Shown here in pieces: positions 16,990-25,648 of a stretch of 64,000 bases of DNA. This stretch comes from Exiguobacterium sp. s146 (GTDB lineage Bacteria; Bacillota; Bacilli; Exiguobacteriales; Exiguobacteriaceae): the NCBI RefSeq assembly GCF_018618415.1, contig NZ_JACSMA010000001.1, positions 434,001 to 498,000 on the forward strand, written 5' to 3'. Position 1 is the first letter of the stretch. Every line of letters starts with the position of its first letter. The notes under the pieces were generated by a model. That model saw only the letters and a list, made by a program, of their open reading frames with translations, was not told where the DNA came from and searched no databases. A program made the position numbers and the translations under genes.

Positions 16990-17174
16990 TTGGGTTCACA
17001 TTTGATGCATCTCGTCATCGCGAATGAGGTGTGGGCTGAATTAACTGACGTCGATCGCACGGCTTCGATTTCGACGTGTTAATCGATAGCGCGCAAGACG
17101 AGTTGTTGGCACTGATCCTCAAAATTAAGCGGGATGCGGAGGCAACAGAGGAAGGGACGTATAAGTGTTTTTGA
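16990..17174 (+). pseudogene. Remnant of a gene resembling zinc-dependent phospholipase C-like proteins
   Basis: AAAGGAGGGG and a TTG start lead into 'LGSHLMHLVIANEVWAEL', which resembles the N-terminus of the MGSxxMHL-type zinc-dependent phospholipase C family of Bacilli. After 30 codons the frame meets a stop (17080). A second frame from about 17068 to 17174 encodes a plausible charged C-terminus (FDVLIDSAQDELLALILKIK). The intact gene is about 600 bases or longer, so an internal deletion with frameshift is likely. The family name is from memory of the first residues only. Confidence 0.5.
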
Positions 17175-17253
17175 CGCACCAACTCGATGGATACGTCGAG
17201 ACGTGCATCCTTCGATGTCGACAGATGGTTTAACAGAAGAGTGGGGTGATTCT

Positions 17254-17544
17254 ATGATTCAACGACATTATGCACCGCTTTACGTGACATTCGGACTTTC
17301 GATTTTGACAATCGTGGCGCTGTTCACTGTGAACGCTCGCTTATTTCCGGATTTAGATTTGATGACGGCGATTTGGGTCTACATCGCCTTAGATGTCGCC
17401 CTCGTGGCCACATTAATTTGGGGCCTATTCTCGAAAGAGAAGACGGTGCGCGTGTTCAGTCTCGTTGGGAACTTGGGGTTGATCGTGCCGCTATCGATTT
17501 GGATCTTTTTGTTGCTACTCGCCAACGGGATTTCGGAAGCGTGA
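17254..17544 (+). CDS. Small integral membrane protein
   Basis: A 96-residue protein with three hydrophobic helices (about 10-28, 38-58, 68-90). The ATG at 17254 follows GGGGTGA by about four bases. Helix 2 contains a single Asp. Similar small three-helix proteins of unknown function are common in Bacillales, but I do not recognise this one. It is followed by a clear terminator and lies just upstream of the iron-uptake operon, on the same strand but separately transcribed. Confidence 0.72.
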   Translation: MIQRHYAPLYVTFGLSILTIVALFTVNARLFPDLDLMTAIWVYIALDVALVATLIWGLFSKEKTVRVFSLVGNLGLIVPLSIWIFLLLLANGISEA

Positions 17545-17583
17545 TCGGTCAAATGAGAATGATTTAACGAACTCAATGGACAC

Positions 17584-17616
17584 AGAAAGTGGACGAATGT
17601 TCCACTTTCTTTTTTA
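17584..17616 (+). terminator. Rho-independent terminator
   Basis: Stem AAAGTGGA / TCCACTTT followed by a long T tract. Confidence 0.88.
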
Positions 17617-17669
17617 TTGGCCTTATATAGAAAGAATAAAATTTCCATTTCCAATTTGAAAATTTGGCA

Positions 17670-17698
17670 TTGCACAACCTATTTTTGTTTGTTATGCT
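17670..17698 (+). promoter_or_regulatory. Sigma-A promoter of the siderophore operon
   Basis: TTGCAC, a 17-base spacer and TATGCT. The start of transcription would fall near 17705, just before the Fur box. Confidence 0.75.
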
Positions 17699-17716
17699 TC
17701 TCAATGAAAACGACAA

Positions 17717-17731
17717 TGATAATCATTATCA
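17717..17731 (+). promoter_or_regulatory. Fur box
   Basis: A perfect 7-1-7 inverted repeat, TGATAAT C ATTATCA, the exact Bacillus Fur consensus. It lies about 12-26 bases after the predicted transcription start, so iron-loaded Fur should shut the operon off. Confidence 0.93.
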
Positions 17732-17836
17732 GTGAGAAGACGTCAGTATCCATACATAGAGCAAAATTGTGAAACAGTTGCGGACTCATTGACAAGGTCG
17801 TCATTCAATAAACAGATACATAGGGAGATGGAAAGA

Positions 17837-18838
17837 ATGGGGAAATGGAAAGCAGCAGTCATGCTCACATCACTCGTCTTCACGCTAGCCGCATGCGGTA
17901 GCACGGACGAGACGAAAGACGAAGGAAGCGCGGAAGCGGAGACGGCACCGAAGACAGTGGAAATCAAGGACGCACACGGAACGATCGATGTGCCGGTCAA
18001 TCCAGAGAAAGTCGTCGCACTCGACAACCGAACGTTCGAGACGCTCTCGGATTGGGGAATCGATTTAGTCGCAGCACCAATCGGATTGATTCCAGCGGAC
18101 TTGCCTTATAAAAACGACAAAGACATCGTCGACGTCGGGATGCACAATGAACCGAACTTAGAAGCGATCGCCGGTGTGGATCCGGACGTCGTCATCGTCG
18201 GTCAACGATTCGCCGATTACTACGACGACATCAAAAAGTTGGTCCCAGAAGCAGCCGTCATCGATTTGGACATCGAGCTCCCGGAAGAGGCGGGCACGCC
18301 AGGCGAAATCTTGGTGGAAGGCTTCAAGACGACGACGCGTTCACTCGGCCAAATCTTTGAAAAAGAAACGGAAGCAGACGAACTTATCGCCGACTTTGAA
18401 GCATCAATCGACAGTGTGAAAACTGCGTACAACGGTGAAGACACAGTGATGTCAGTCATCGTCTCGGGTGGTGATATCGGCTTCTCAGCACCGAACACAG
18501 GTCGTGTCTTCGGCCCGATGTATGACATCTTTGACTGGACACCGGCCCTCGAAGTAGCGAAAACGACAGGGGACCATCAAGGGGATGAGGTCTCGGTCGA
18601 AGCGATTGCGGAGAGTGACCCGGATTGGTTGTTCGTTCTCGACCGCGATGCCGCCATTTCGAGCATGGAAGACGCAGTTCCTGCAGCGGACGTGATTGAC
18701 AATGCACCGGCACTCAAAAAAACGAAAGCCGTGACAGATGAAAAAATCGTGTATGCGCCGAACGACACGTACATCAACGAGTCGATTCAAACATACTCTG
18801 AACTATTCAACGACATCGCAGCCGCGCTTTCGAAATAA
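17837..18838 (+). CDS. Siderophore ABC transporter, substrate-binding lipoprotein
   Basis: A 333-residue extracellular binding lipoprotein. The ATG at 17837 follows AGGGAG by nine bases; the signal peptide ends in the lipobox LAAC with lipid-modified Cys20. The mature part is a periplasmic-binding-protein fold of the FhuD/CeuA class: 'PEKVVALDNRTFETLSDWGI', then 'GVDPDVVIVGQRF' and the lobe-bridging helix. It most resembles YclQ/CeuA-type receptors for catecholate siderophores such as petrobactin or enterobactin; the exact ligand is inferred. First gene of the Fur-controlled operon of five. Confidence 0.93.
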   Translation: MGKWKAAVMLTSLVFTLAACGSTDETKDEGSAEAETAPKTVEIKDAHGTIDVPVNPEKVVALDNRTFETLSDWGIDLVAAPIGLIPADLPYKNDKDIVDVGMHNEPNLEAIAGVDPDVVIVGQRFADYYDDIKKLVPEAAVIDLDIELPEEAGTPGEILVEGFKTTTRSLGQIFEKETEADELIADFEASIDSVKTAYNGEDTVMSVIVSGGDIGFSAPNTGRVFGPMYDIFDWTPALEVAKTTGDHQGDEVSVEAIAESDPDWLFVLDRDAAISSMEDAVPAADVIDNAPALKKTKAVTDEKIVYAPNDTYINESIQTYSELFNDIAAALSK

Positions 18839-18850
18839 GGGAGTCACGTT

Positions 18851-19855
18851 GTGCAAAAACCAATGACAGCAAGGGTTGAGACATTGTCTCAGCCCTCCTT
18901 TTCTAACATATGGACGAAGTCCTTTATCGTTGCGGTACTCATGGTGTGCGTGTTGGCGGGCCTTTCGCTCGTGACTGGCGTCTATGACATTCGTCAAGAA
19001 GGCGGGTCGGACATGTTTTGGATTACCCGCGTCCCGCGCACGTTGGCCATCATGTTGACCGGTGCCGCCATGGCGATGTCGGGGCTCGTCATGCAACTGA
19101 TCACGCAAAACCGTCTCGTCGAACCGACGACGACCGGTACACTCGAATGGGCGGGGCTCGGCCTGCTCGCTGTGTATCTGCTCGTCCCGGCACCGACGCT
19201 CATGATGCGGATGACGGGTGCCATCGTCTTCTCATTCATCGGGACGATGGTCTTCTTCTGGTTCCTGCGGTCGGTCAAACTCCGCTCGTCGTTGATTGTC
19301 CCGATTATCGGGCTCATGCTTGGAGCGGTCGTCTCGGCCGTGTCGACCTTTCTCGGTTTATTTTTTCAAGCAAGTCAGACGATTGAAGGGTGGTTCGTCG
19401 GGTCGTTCGCATCGGTGCAGGTCGGTCGCTATGAATACTTATGGCTCATCGTCATCGTCACGTTCTTCATTTTCATCCTCGCGAACCGATTGACGCTCGC
19501 CGGTCTCGGAGAAGATGTCGCGACGAGCCTCGGCGTCAATTATAGCCGTCTCATCTTGATTGCGACGGGATTGATTGCCCTCGCGGTCGGGGTCGTGGCG
19601 ACGGTCATCGGCAACTTGCCGTTTCTCGGATTGATCGTCCCGAATATCGTCTCGATGTTTCGCGGGGACGACCTCCGCAGCAACTTGCCGTGGGTATGCG
19701 TCATCGGGATGGGAACGGTGCTCGTCAGCGACTTGATTTCGCGCACGATCATCATGCCGTTCGAATTGCCGGTATCGCTCATTCTCGGGACGGTCGGGTC
19801 GGTCGTCTTCATCGCGATACTCTTGAGACAACGGAAGACGGGAGGGGTACGATGA
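18851..19855 (+). CDS. FecCD-type siderophore permease
   Basis: Integral membrane permease of 334 residues with about nine or ten helices. The GTG at 18851 follows AAGGGAG. Typical family stretches: 'RVPRTLAIMLTGAAMAMSGLVMQ', quoted in part as RTLAIMLTGAAMAMSG, and the ATPase-contact loop 'LPFLGLIVPNIVSMFRGDDLR'. It belongs to the YclN/CeuB side of the family. It forms a heterodimer with the next permease and overlaps that gene's start. Confidence 0.93.
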   Translation: MQKPMTARVETLSQPSFSNIWTKSFIVAVLMVCVLAGLSLVTGVYDIRQEGGSDMFWITRVPRTLAIMLTGAAMAMSGLVMQLITQNRLVEPTTTGTLEWAGLGLLAVYLLVPAPTLMMRMTGAIVFSFIGTMVFFWFLRSVKLRSSLIVPIIGLMLGAVVSAVSTFLGLFFQASQTIEGWFVGSFASVQVGRYEYLWLIVIVTFFIFILANRLTLAGLGEDVATSLGVNYSRLILIATGLIALAVGVVATVIGNLPFLGLIVPNIVSMFRGDDLRSNLPWVCVIGMGTVLVSDLISRTIIMPFELPVSLILGTVGSVVFIAILLRQRKTGGVR

Positions 19856-20928
19856 GCACTTTGATTGAAGAGAAGAAGCAACCACGGGACGCGTACGATG
19901 TGGATGGTCGGTCCGTGCATACAGAAGAACGGTGTGCGACGGCGTTTCGCTCGAAGCGAGAACAGCGCCGTTATTGGTTGTTCCTTACGTTCTTCATCGT
20001 CGGGGGATTACTTTGTGCGTTCGGGTTGCTCGTCTATAACAATCCGGTCCCGTTTGATTCACCGTCGTTCATCCCGGTCGTCGAACGTCGGGTCGTCGCC
20101 GTCATCACGATGGCGATTGCCGCGCTCTGTCAGAGTTTGGCGACGGTCGCGTTTCATTCGGTGACGAACAATCGCATCATCACGCCATCATTGCTCGGGT
20201 TCGACGCGCTCTACTCGACGATTCAGACGAGCATGATTTTCTTCTTCGGAGCGGGTGCGCTGATTGGCTTTTCGGGAACGGGTGCCTTTTTGACCCAGGT
20301 CGGTCTCATGGTGCTCATGAGTTTGCTGTTGTACGGCTGGCTCTTGTCAGGGAAATACGGCAACTTGCAACTCATGCTCCTCGTCGGAATCATCATCGGG
20401 ACCGGTTTGAACTCAGTGTCCTCGTTCATGCGACGCATGCTCGCACCGTCTGATTTTGATATCCTGCAGGCCCGTCTGTTCGGGTCGGTCATGCATGCCG
20501 ATGCCGCCTACTTCCCGATCGTCATTCCAATCGTGCTGATTGTCGGAATCTTGTTGTATAGCTTTTCAAATCGCTTGAACGTCGTCGCACTCGGGAAAGA
20601 TGTGGCGACATCGTTCGGGGTGAACCATCGGGGGAGCGTCATTTTTACGCTCATTCTGATCTCGCTGCTCATGTCGGTATCGACGGCGCTGATCGGACCG
20701 CTCACATTCTTCGGGTTCTTGGTCGCGACGCTCAGCTATCAAGTCGCTTCGACGTATGATCACAAATACGTCTTCCCGATGGCATTCGCGCTCGGCTTCT
20801 TCGTGTTGACGAGCGCCTATTTCTTTATGTATCACATTCTCAATACACCGAGTGTCGTGTCCGTCATCATCGAACTGTTCGGCGGCGTGATTTTCTTGGC
20901 AGTCATACTTAAGCGGAGGTCGCTATGA
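19852..20928 (+). CDS. FecCD-type siderophore permease
   Basis: Second permease, 358 residues. The ATG at 19852 overlaps the previous stop and follows GGAGGGG. An unusually long charged N-terminal tail of about 40 residues precedes the first helix; the rest is a typical FecCD fold with 'RRVVAVITMAIAALCQSLATV' (in part RRVVAVITMAIAAL) and 'IGPLTFFGFLVATLSYQVA'. It corresponds to YclO/CeuC. The ATPase gene starts within its last codon (ATGA). Confidence 0.92.
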   Translation: MSTLIEEKKQPRDAYDVDGRSVHTEERCATAFRSKREQRRYWLFLTFFIVGGLLCAFGLLVYNNPVPFDSPSFIPVVERRVVAVITMAIAALCQSLATVAFHSVTNNRIITPSLLGFDALYSTIQTSMIFFFGAGALIGFSGTGAFLTQVGLMVLMSLLLYGWLLSGKYGNLQLMLLVGIIIGTGLNSVSSFMRRMLAPSDFDILQARLFGSVMHADAAYFPIVIPIVLIVGILLYSFSNRLNVVALGKDVATSFGVNHRGSVIFTLILISLLMSVSTALIGPLTFFGFLVATLSYQVASTYDHKYVFPMAFALGFFVLTSAYFFMYHILNTPSVVSVIIELFGGVIFLAVILKRRSL

Positions 20929-21677
20929 TTCAATTGGAACAAGTACAAAAATCGTATGCGGACGATGTCCGCATCGGACCGATTACGCTCGATATCCCGA
21001 AGGCCGGCTTTACGTCGTTGATTGGTCCGAACGGGGCCGGAAAGTCGACAACGCTCATGATGATTGGTCGACTGCTCGACTTAGACGCGGGTCAAATCCA
21101 AGTCGCCGGCATGGACGTGTCGAGTACGAAATCGAAGGACTTGGCGAAGATCGTCACGATTTTACGGCAAGAGAACCATTTCGTGACGCGTCTCACCGTC
21201 CGTCAGCTCGCAGGATTCGGGCGCTTCCCATACTCGAAGGGACGGTTGACGCAAGAGGACGAACGCATCATCTCGAAATATATCGACTTCCTCGATTTGA
21301 CGGAGCTCGAGCATCGATATCTCGATGAACTGTCGGGCGGGCAGCGCCAGCGGGCCTACGTCGCAATGGTGCTCTGTCAGGAGACGGAATACGTGCTTCT
21401 CGACGAGCCGCTCAACAACCTCGATATCGCTCGCTCGGTGCAGATGATGGAATACTTGCGCCACGTCGCCGATGAGTTCGGACGAACAATCGTCACGGTG
21501 CTCCATGACATCAACTTCGCGGCGAAATATTCGGACCGCATCTGTGCGATGAAGGGCGGGCAGATTGCCGCTTTCGGTACGGTCGAAGAGATTATGGACG
21601 CAGACATCCTATCGGACATTTTCGAGACGAAACTAGAGATTATTCAAGGGCCTTATGGACCGATCGCGGTCTATTAA
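20925..21677 (+). CDS. Siderophore ABC transporter ATP-binding protein
   Basis: ATPase of 250 residues, YclP/CeuD/FhuC class. Walker A is GPNGAGKST (about 33-41), signature LSGGQRQRAYVAMVL, Walker B 'YVLLDEPLNNLD', switch His in 'VLHDINFAAKYSDR'. It is coupled to the permease by a four-base overlap and powers uptake of the ferric siderophore. The tail 'FETKLEIIQGPYGPIAVY' is typical of the class. Confidence 0.95.
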   Translation: MIQLEQVQKSYADDVRIGPITLDIPKAGFTSLIGPNGAGKSTTLMMIGRLLDLDAGQIQVAGMDVSSTKSKDLAKIVTILRQENHFVTRLTVRQLAGFGRFPYSKGRLTQEDERIISKYIDFLDLTELEHRYLDELSGGQRQRAYVAMVLCQETEYVLLDEPLNNLDIARSVQMMEYLRHVADEFGRTIVTVLHDINFAAKYSDRICAMKGGQIAAFGTVEEIMDADILSDIFETKLEIIQGPYGPIAVY

Positions 21678-21696
21678 TAGAAGGAGGGGATCAGGC

Positions 21697-22395
21697 ATGC
21701 AGATTTATTGGACACCGATTCAACAAGTCGTGCAGGAAGCGCGAGATACATACACGTTCAAACTCGAGTTACCTGGAGGCTTCACATGGGAAGAAGGGGC
21801 ACATACGCACTTTGCGCTTGAAGGCTTTAATCAAGGAGACAAACCGAACCGGACGTTGATTCGGCATATGTCGATTTCGACGCTACCGCATGAAGGTGCG
21901 ATCGGCATCACGACCCGGGTCAAACCGGAATGCTCGACGTTCAAATCGATGCTGCGTGACATGAAGATCGGGGACAAGGTCGCCATCTTTAAAACGTATT
22001 CGAACGTGCCGTTGAAGCGGGAAGGGAAGAACGTCTATCTGCTGTCGTCGGGTGTCGGCATCGCGACATTCCGCCCGCTCGTGCTCGCGTATTCGGCGAA
22101 TCGGGAAGGCGTACCCCATCTCCACTCGTTGAACGTCGACTCGTCGCAACAGTATCTGTTTAGCGATGTGTTCGAGTCAACAGATACCTTCACGTCTGAG
22201 TTCGTCGACAGTCGACCAGTTTACTACGAGAAAGTCGAGACACTTGCTTCAGATCAAGACGGCCTATTTTACGTGGTCGGTAGCGATGACTTCTTGCATG
22301 AGACGATTGCGACGTTGCGTCAAAACGGCGTCACGCCGGACCAAATCATGCTCGATAAGCACGACTTTCAATTTGAAGATTTCTTGAAAGCCTGA
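21697..22395 (+). CDS. FNR-type flavin reductase, putative ferric-siderophore reductase
   Basis: A 232-residue ferredoxin-NADP-reductase-like protein. AAGGAGGGG precedes the ATG at 21697 by seven bases. The FAD-binding barrel (1-105) has the flavin motif RHMS at 56-59 (in place of RxYS), and the NAD(P) lobe begins with 'LLSSGVGIATFRPLV'. There is no iron-sulfur domain and no membrane segment. As last gene of a Fur-controlled uptake operon it is predicted to reduce the ferric siderophore in the cytosol and release iron. It is not the usual SIP (FAD_binding_9) or FSR family, which makes the assignment an inference. Confidence 0.85.
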   Translation: MQIYWTPIQQVVQEARDTYTFKLELPGGFTWEEGAHTHFALEGFNQGDKPNRTLIRHMSISTLPHEGAIGITTRVKPECSTFKSMLRDMKIGDKVAIFKTYSNVPLKREGKNVYLLSSGVGIATFRPLVLAYSANREGVPHLHSLNVDSSQQYLFSDVFESTDTFTSEFVDSRPVYYEKVETLASDQDGLFYVVGSDDFLHETIATLRQNGVTPDQIMLDKHDFQFEDFLKA

Positions 22396-22398
22396 CAC

Positions 22399-22427
22399 TC
22401 AGACCGAGGACATGTCCTCGGTCTTTC
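22399..22427 (+). terminator. Rho-independent terminator (copy 1)
   Basis: Stem AGACCGAGGA / TCCTCGGTCT followed by T residues. The same stem recurs at 23724-23748. Confidence 0.85.
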
Positions 22428-22495
22428 TATGCATTCTCGTACCTGAAGCGTTCATTTCCCTTTATACTAGATACAACAATTAAGGGGGAACTCAC

Positions 22496-23713
22496 ATGGA
22501 ATACTTGTACCTATTGCTTGGTATTGCATTCGTCGCGGTCACTGTCCTCGTTTGGAAGAAGCGTCAGCAATTGACTGAAGAACCCATCCCGCTCGACGCA
22601 GAAGTTATTCAAATTGAACCATCTAGCGCAGCGCATGAATTGGTCAAGCATGAGCAATCGGCAACCGTTTTGCCAATCGTATTGGATGACGTCTCAAATA
22701 AAGAAGAGATTACGGTCGGGTCAGACACGGTACAATTATTGAAACGGGTGGTTCAATCCGTCGGCGTCCCGGTTGCGATGCAATCGCTCGGTAAAAAACC
22801 TGCGTACGAACTCGTCTTCTCACCTGAAGTGGAGGCCGCTTTAAAAAAAGGTGTCTACTCCTTAAGAAAATCAAAAGAAGACGGGTATTGGCGAGCCTTC
22901 GCGGTGGACGGGAAAAATGCAATTAAAGCGCAAGCGAATTTGAAACAAGTGAACCCGCTCCAAGTGCGGCGAATCGCCTTAGACTTGGCGACCACCGTCG
23001 TGGCCCAGGAACATTTACGCGAAATCAAACAGGCACTAGACAAGATTGAGACGATTGTCAGCAAGTTGGTCACGATGAAACTGAACGAGTATCACGGACA
23101 AGCCCGTAGTTCGTTCAACTATTTGGACCGGGTGTACGTGTTCTTGAAAACAGATACAGTCGACAGCAAAATCACTCATCAACTTGAAAACAACTATAAG
23201 ACGGACATCGATACGGTCTATGCGTTGCTCAAACATATCGATGGCCCACTCGGGAAGTTGTATGACCTGAAGAAACGAGCGCTCGTGTTCAAAGAAGCGA
23301 CTAAAATTAAGGCAATGAAAGACGTCATCGGTGAGTTTCAAGAGTACGAAGAGCTCGTCTATATGTTCCTTCTTAGTCTACAAGGCGAAATTCATGCGAT
23401 GCGCATGTTAGGTGATCCCGAAGAAACGATTGAACAAGCGACAAAACAAGTGAACGCTATTAGCCAAGAATTTGAAGCGAAACGACAATCGTTTCACCAA
23501 GGCTTGCAAAGCTTTGAACAAGAGTTTAAAGTTCGCTTCGCTTTGGCGAGCCGTGAACGAAATCAAATCCAGCTAATCGCGAGCGAACATGCGGCGGTGA
23601 AAGACCGGTCCGCGGCTCGAACGATTAACATCGATTTCAAGGCAGAAGTCGAACCGAGAAAATTATTCCTCGTCTCGGACGGGGATGACGTCAAAGTGTT
23701 GGCGAATCGATGA
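22496..23713 (+). CDS. Membrane-anchored coiled-coil protein, unrecognised
   Basis: A 405-residue protein that I do not recognise. AAGGGGGAA precedes the ATG. A single N-terminal helix (about 3-20) followed by KKRQQ should anchor it with the bulk in the cytoplasm. Residues 75-150 look like a small folded domain ('GVYSLRKSKEDGYWRAFAVDG'), and 150-370 is long alpha-helical coiled coil ('VVAQEHLREIKQALDKIETI'). Its codons are more AT-rich than those of its neighbours. It is flanked by two copies of the same terminator hairpin, which suggests insertion of this gene as a cassette. No catalytic motif is seen. Confidence 0.78.
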   Translation: MEYLYLLLGIAFVAVTVLVWKKRQQLTEEPIPLDAEVIQIEPSSAAHELVKHEQSATVLPIVLDDVSNKEEITVGSDTVQLLKRVVQSVGVPVAMQSLGKKPAYELVFSPEVEAALKKGVYSLRKSKEDGYWRAFAVDGKNAIKAQANLKQVNPLQVRRIALDLATTVVAQEHLREIKQALDKIETIVSKLVTMKLNEYHGQARSSFNYLDRVYVFLKTDTVDSKITHQLENNYKTDIDTVYALLKHIDGPLGKLYDLKKRALVFKEATKIKAMKDVIGEFQEYEELVYMFLLSLQGEIHAMRMLGDPEETIEQATKQVNAISQEFEAKRQSFHQGLQSFEQEFKVRFALASRERNQIQLIASEHAAVKDRSAARTINIDFKAEVEPRKLFLVSDGDDVKVLANR

Positions 23714-23721
23714 ATTAGTAC

Positions 23722-23753
23722 TCAGACCGAGGACACGTTCCTCGGTCTTTTTG
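23722..23753 (+). terminator. Rho-independent terminator (copy 2)
   Basis: Stem AGACCGAGGA (23724-23733) / TCCTCGGTCT (23739-23748) and a T tract. The hairpin also encodes the last residues of the convergent trpG. Confidence 0.85.
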
Positions 23754-24300
23754 TATGGCAAATCTCAACGAAGCGCTCGAACAGGTCGCGTCCGTCCGGT
23801 GTGCCGATTGACTCGGGGTGATATTGAACGCCATACGTCGGGTGTTCGGGATGCTCGAGTGCCATGATGACGCCGTCCGTCGTGCGAGCGGTCACGACGA
23901 GATTCGTCTCATGGACGACGAGCGAATGATAGCGCATGACCTCGCTCGAACCTCCATCGAACAAGGCGCTCGGTGTCGTCTCGATGATTGACGTCTTCCC
24001 ATGCATGACGAGTTCGGCCCGGCCGACCGTCCCGCCGAACGCCTCGGCGATGACTTGATGACCAAGACAGACGCCGAGGATGGGGATCATACCTGACAGT
24101 TCACGGACGACGTCGAGCGAGACACCGGCATCCGTCGGGCCGCCTGGACCCGGGGAGATGATGATACCAGAAGGGTTGAGGTCGCGAATGTCATCGACTG
24201 TCAGTTCATCATTGCGGACGACCGTGACGTCGCTGAACCGGGCGACGTCTTGATACACGTTATACGTGAACGAGTCATAGTTATCGATGAGCAGGATCAT
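23722..24300 (-). CDS. trpG: Anthranilate synthase component II (glutamine amidotransferase)
   Basis: Class I glutamine amidotransferase of 192 residues that releases ammonia from glutamine for TrpE. The nucleophile is Cys78 in GVCLGHQ, with His161 and Glu163 in 'QYHPES'; the oxyanion strand reads 'ISPGPGGP'. Its ATG overlaps the trpE stop (ATGA). In many Firmicutes one such protein serves both tryptophan and folate synthesis (TrpG/PabA); here the pairing with trpE under a Trp-specific T-box favours tryptophan. Its C-terminal codons run through the terminator of the convergent gene. Confidence 0.95.
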   Translation of the reverse strand: MILLIDNYDSFTYNVYQDVARFSDVTVVRNDELTVDDIRDLNPSGIIISPGPGGPTDAGVSLDVVRELSGMIPILGVCLGHQVIAEAFGGTVGRAELVMHGKTSIIETTPSALFDGGSSEVMRYHSLVVHETNLVVTARTTDGVIMALEHPEHPTYGVQYHPESIGTPDGRDLFERFVEICHTKRPRNVSSV

Positions 24301-25628
24301 GCGAACACCTCCAGAAGGGATTTGGCTTTATGCAGCGTCTCTTCATATTCTGACACCGGATCCGAATCATACACGATACCAGCGCCCGCTTGAACGTAGG
24401 CCGTGTCGTCTTGGACGACCATCGTCCGGATGGCTAGGGCAAAATCGTAGCCGCCCCGGACATCGAGATACCCGACGGCCCCGGCATAGACTTCGCGCTT
24501 CACCGTCTCGAGTTCGTCGATCAGTTGCATCGCCCGAATCTTCGGGGCGCCCGAGACGGTACCGGCCGGGAGACAGGCCCGTAACGCATCAATCGGATTC
24601 AAGTCGTCACGGAGCTCGCCTTCGACCTCGGAGACGAGATGCATGACATTTTTAAAGCGCTCGATTTCCATCTGTTTCGGAATCGTGACCGTCCCGACTT
24701 TGGCGACGCGGCCGATATCGTTGCGACCGAGGTCGAGGAGCATCCGATGCTCGGCGAGTTCTTTTTCGTCTTGAATGAGATCAGCGGCGTGACGCACGTC
24801 TTCTTCGATCGTCTTACCACGAGGGCGTGTGCCGGCAATGGGGTTCGTCGAGACGCGGGTACCTTCGACACGCACAAGACTCTCCGGGGACGCCCCGAGG
24901 ACGATGGCTTCGCCCAGGTCGATATAGAATAAGTACGGGCTCGGGTTTTGTTTCCGGAGCGTCCGGTAGAAGTGGAACGGGTCCCCGGTGAACGTCGCAT
25001 CGATGCGTTGAGACAAAACGAGCTGGAACACTTCACCGGCAAGGATGGCTTCTTTCGCTTTTAGGACGCGTTCGACGAATTCATCTTTGCTCGTCAACAC
25101 CCGTTCACTCGTGCGGACGACCGGTGCGAGGTCGTGTGTCTGCGCGGTCTCGAGCGACCGTTTGACATGGTCGAGTCGGCCCGTGGCATCGTCCTCTCCG
25201 GTGTCGATCACGATGACCTGTTCTTCGATATGGTCATAGAGGACGACCGTCTCATAACGTTGGAACAAGGCGTCCGGCAAGCCGCGGGTCTCACTCGGGG
25301 TGTTCGGAATCGGCTCGTAAACCCGCTGCATGTCATAACCGATATAGCCGACGGCACCGCCGATGAACGGATAGGGGGCGTCCGGTGTGTCTCGTGAAAC
25401 GAGTTCCGATAACAAGGCGAGCGGGTCGTCGGTGTGCATCGTACCGGACGCGTCGGTCACTTCGTTGCCGTTGGCGCGAATCGTCTCGACGGGATTCGAG
25501 GCGATAATCGAATAACGGCCGTGCTTCCCTTCGGCGCGGCTCTCGAGCAACACTTTCCGTTCGCCTGTTAATCGATGAAAAATGGCCACCGGTGTCAGTT
25601 CGTCGCCATTGATGATGAGTTGTTTCAT
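24297..25628 (-). CDS. trpE: Anthranilate synthase component I
   Basis: A 443-residue chorismate-utilising enzyme that makes anthranilate from chorismate. The ATG at 25628 follows AAGGAGGAG; longer in-frame starts would lie inside the T-box. The N-terminal LLES motif (27-30), which takes part in tryptophan feedback binding in TrpE and is absent from PabB, favours TrpE. The catalytic domain has 'PIAGTRPRGKT', 'EHRMLLDLGRNDIGRV' and 'SGAPKIRAMQLIDELE'. First gene of a two-gene operon; trpD, C, F, B and A are not beside it in this window. Confidence 0.95.
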   Translation of the reverse strand: MKQLIINGDELTPVAIFHRLTGERKVLLESRAEGKHGRYSIIASNPVETIRANGNEVTDASGTMHTDDPLALLSELVSRDTPDAPYPFIGGAVGYIGYDMQRVYEPIPNTPSETRGLPDALFQRYETVVLYDHIEEQVIVIDTGEDDATGRLDHVKRSLETAQTHDLAPVVRTSERVLTSKDEFVERVLKAKEAILAGEVFQLVLSQRIDATFTGDPFHFYRTLRKQNPSPYLFYIDLGEAIVLGASPESLVRVEGTRVSTNPIAGTRPRGKTIEEDVRHAADLIQDEKELAEHRMLLDLGRNDIGRVAKVGTVTIPKQMEIERFKNVMHLVSEVEGELRDDLNPIDALRACLPAGTVSGAPKIRAMQLIDELETVKREVYAGAVGYLDVRGGYDFALAIRTMVVQDDTAYVQAGAGIVYDSDPVSEYEETLHKAKSLLEVFA

Positions 25629-25648
25629 ATCTATCTCCTCCTTCAAAT

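Noticed and set aside
24599-25042. Minus-strand 147-codon frame within trpE
   Set aside because: Ser/Arg-rich shadow in another frame of a well-identified gene.
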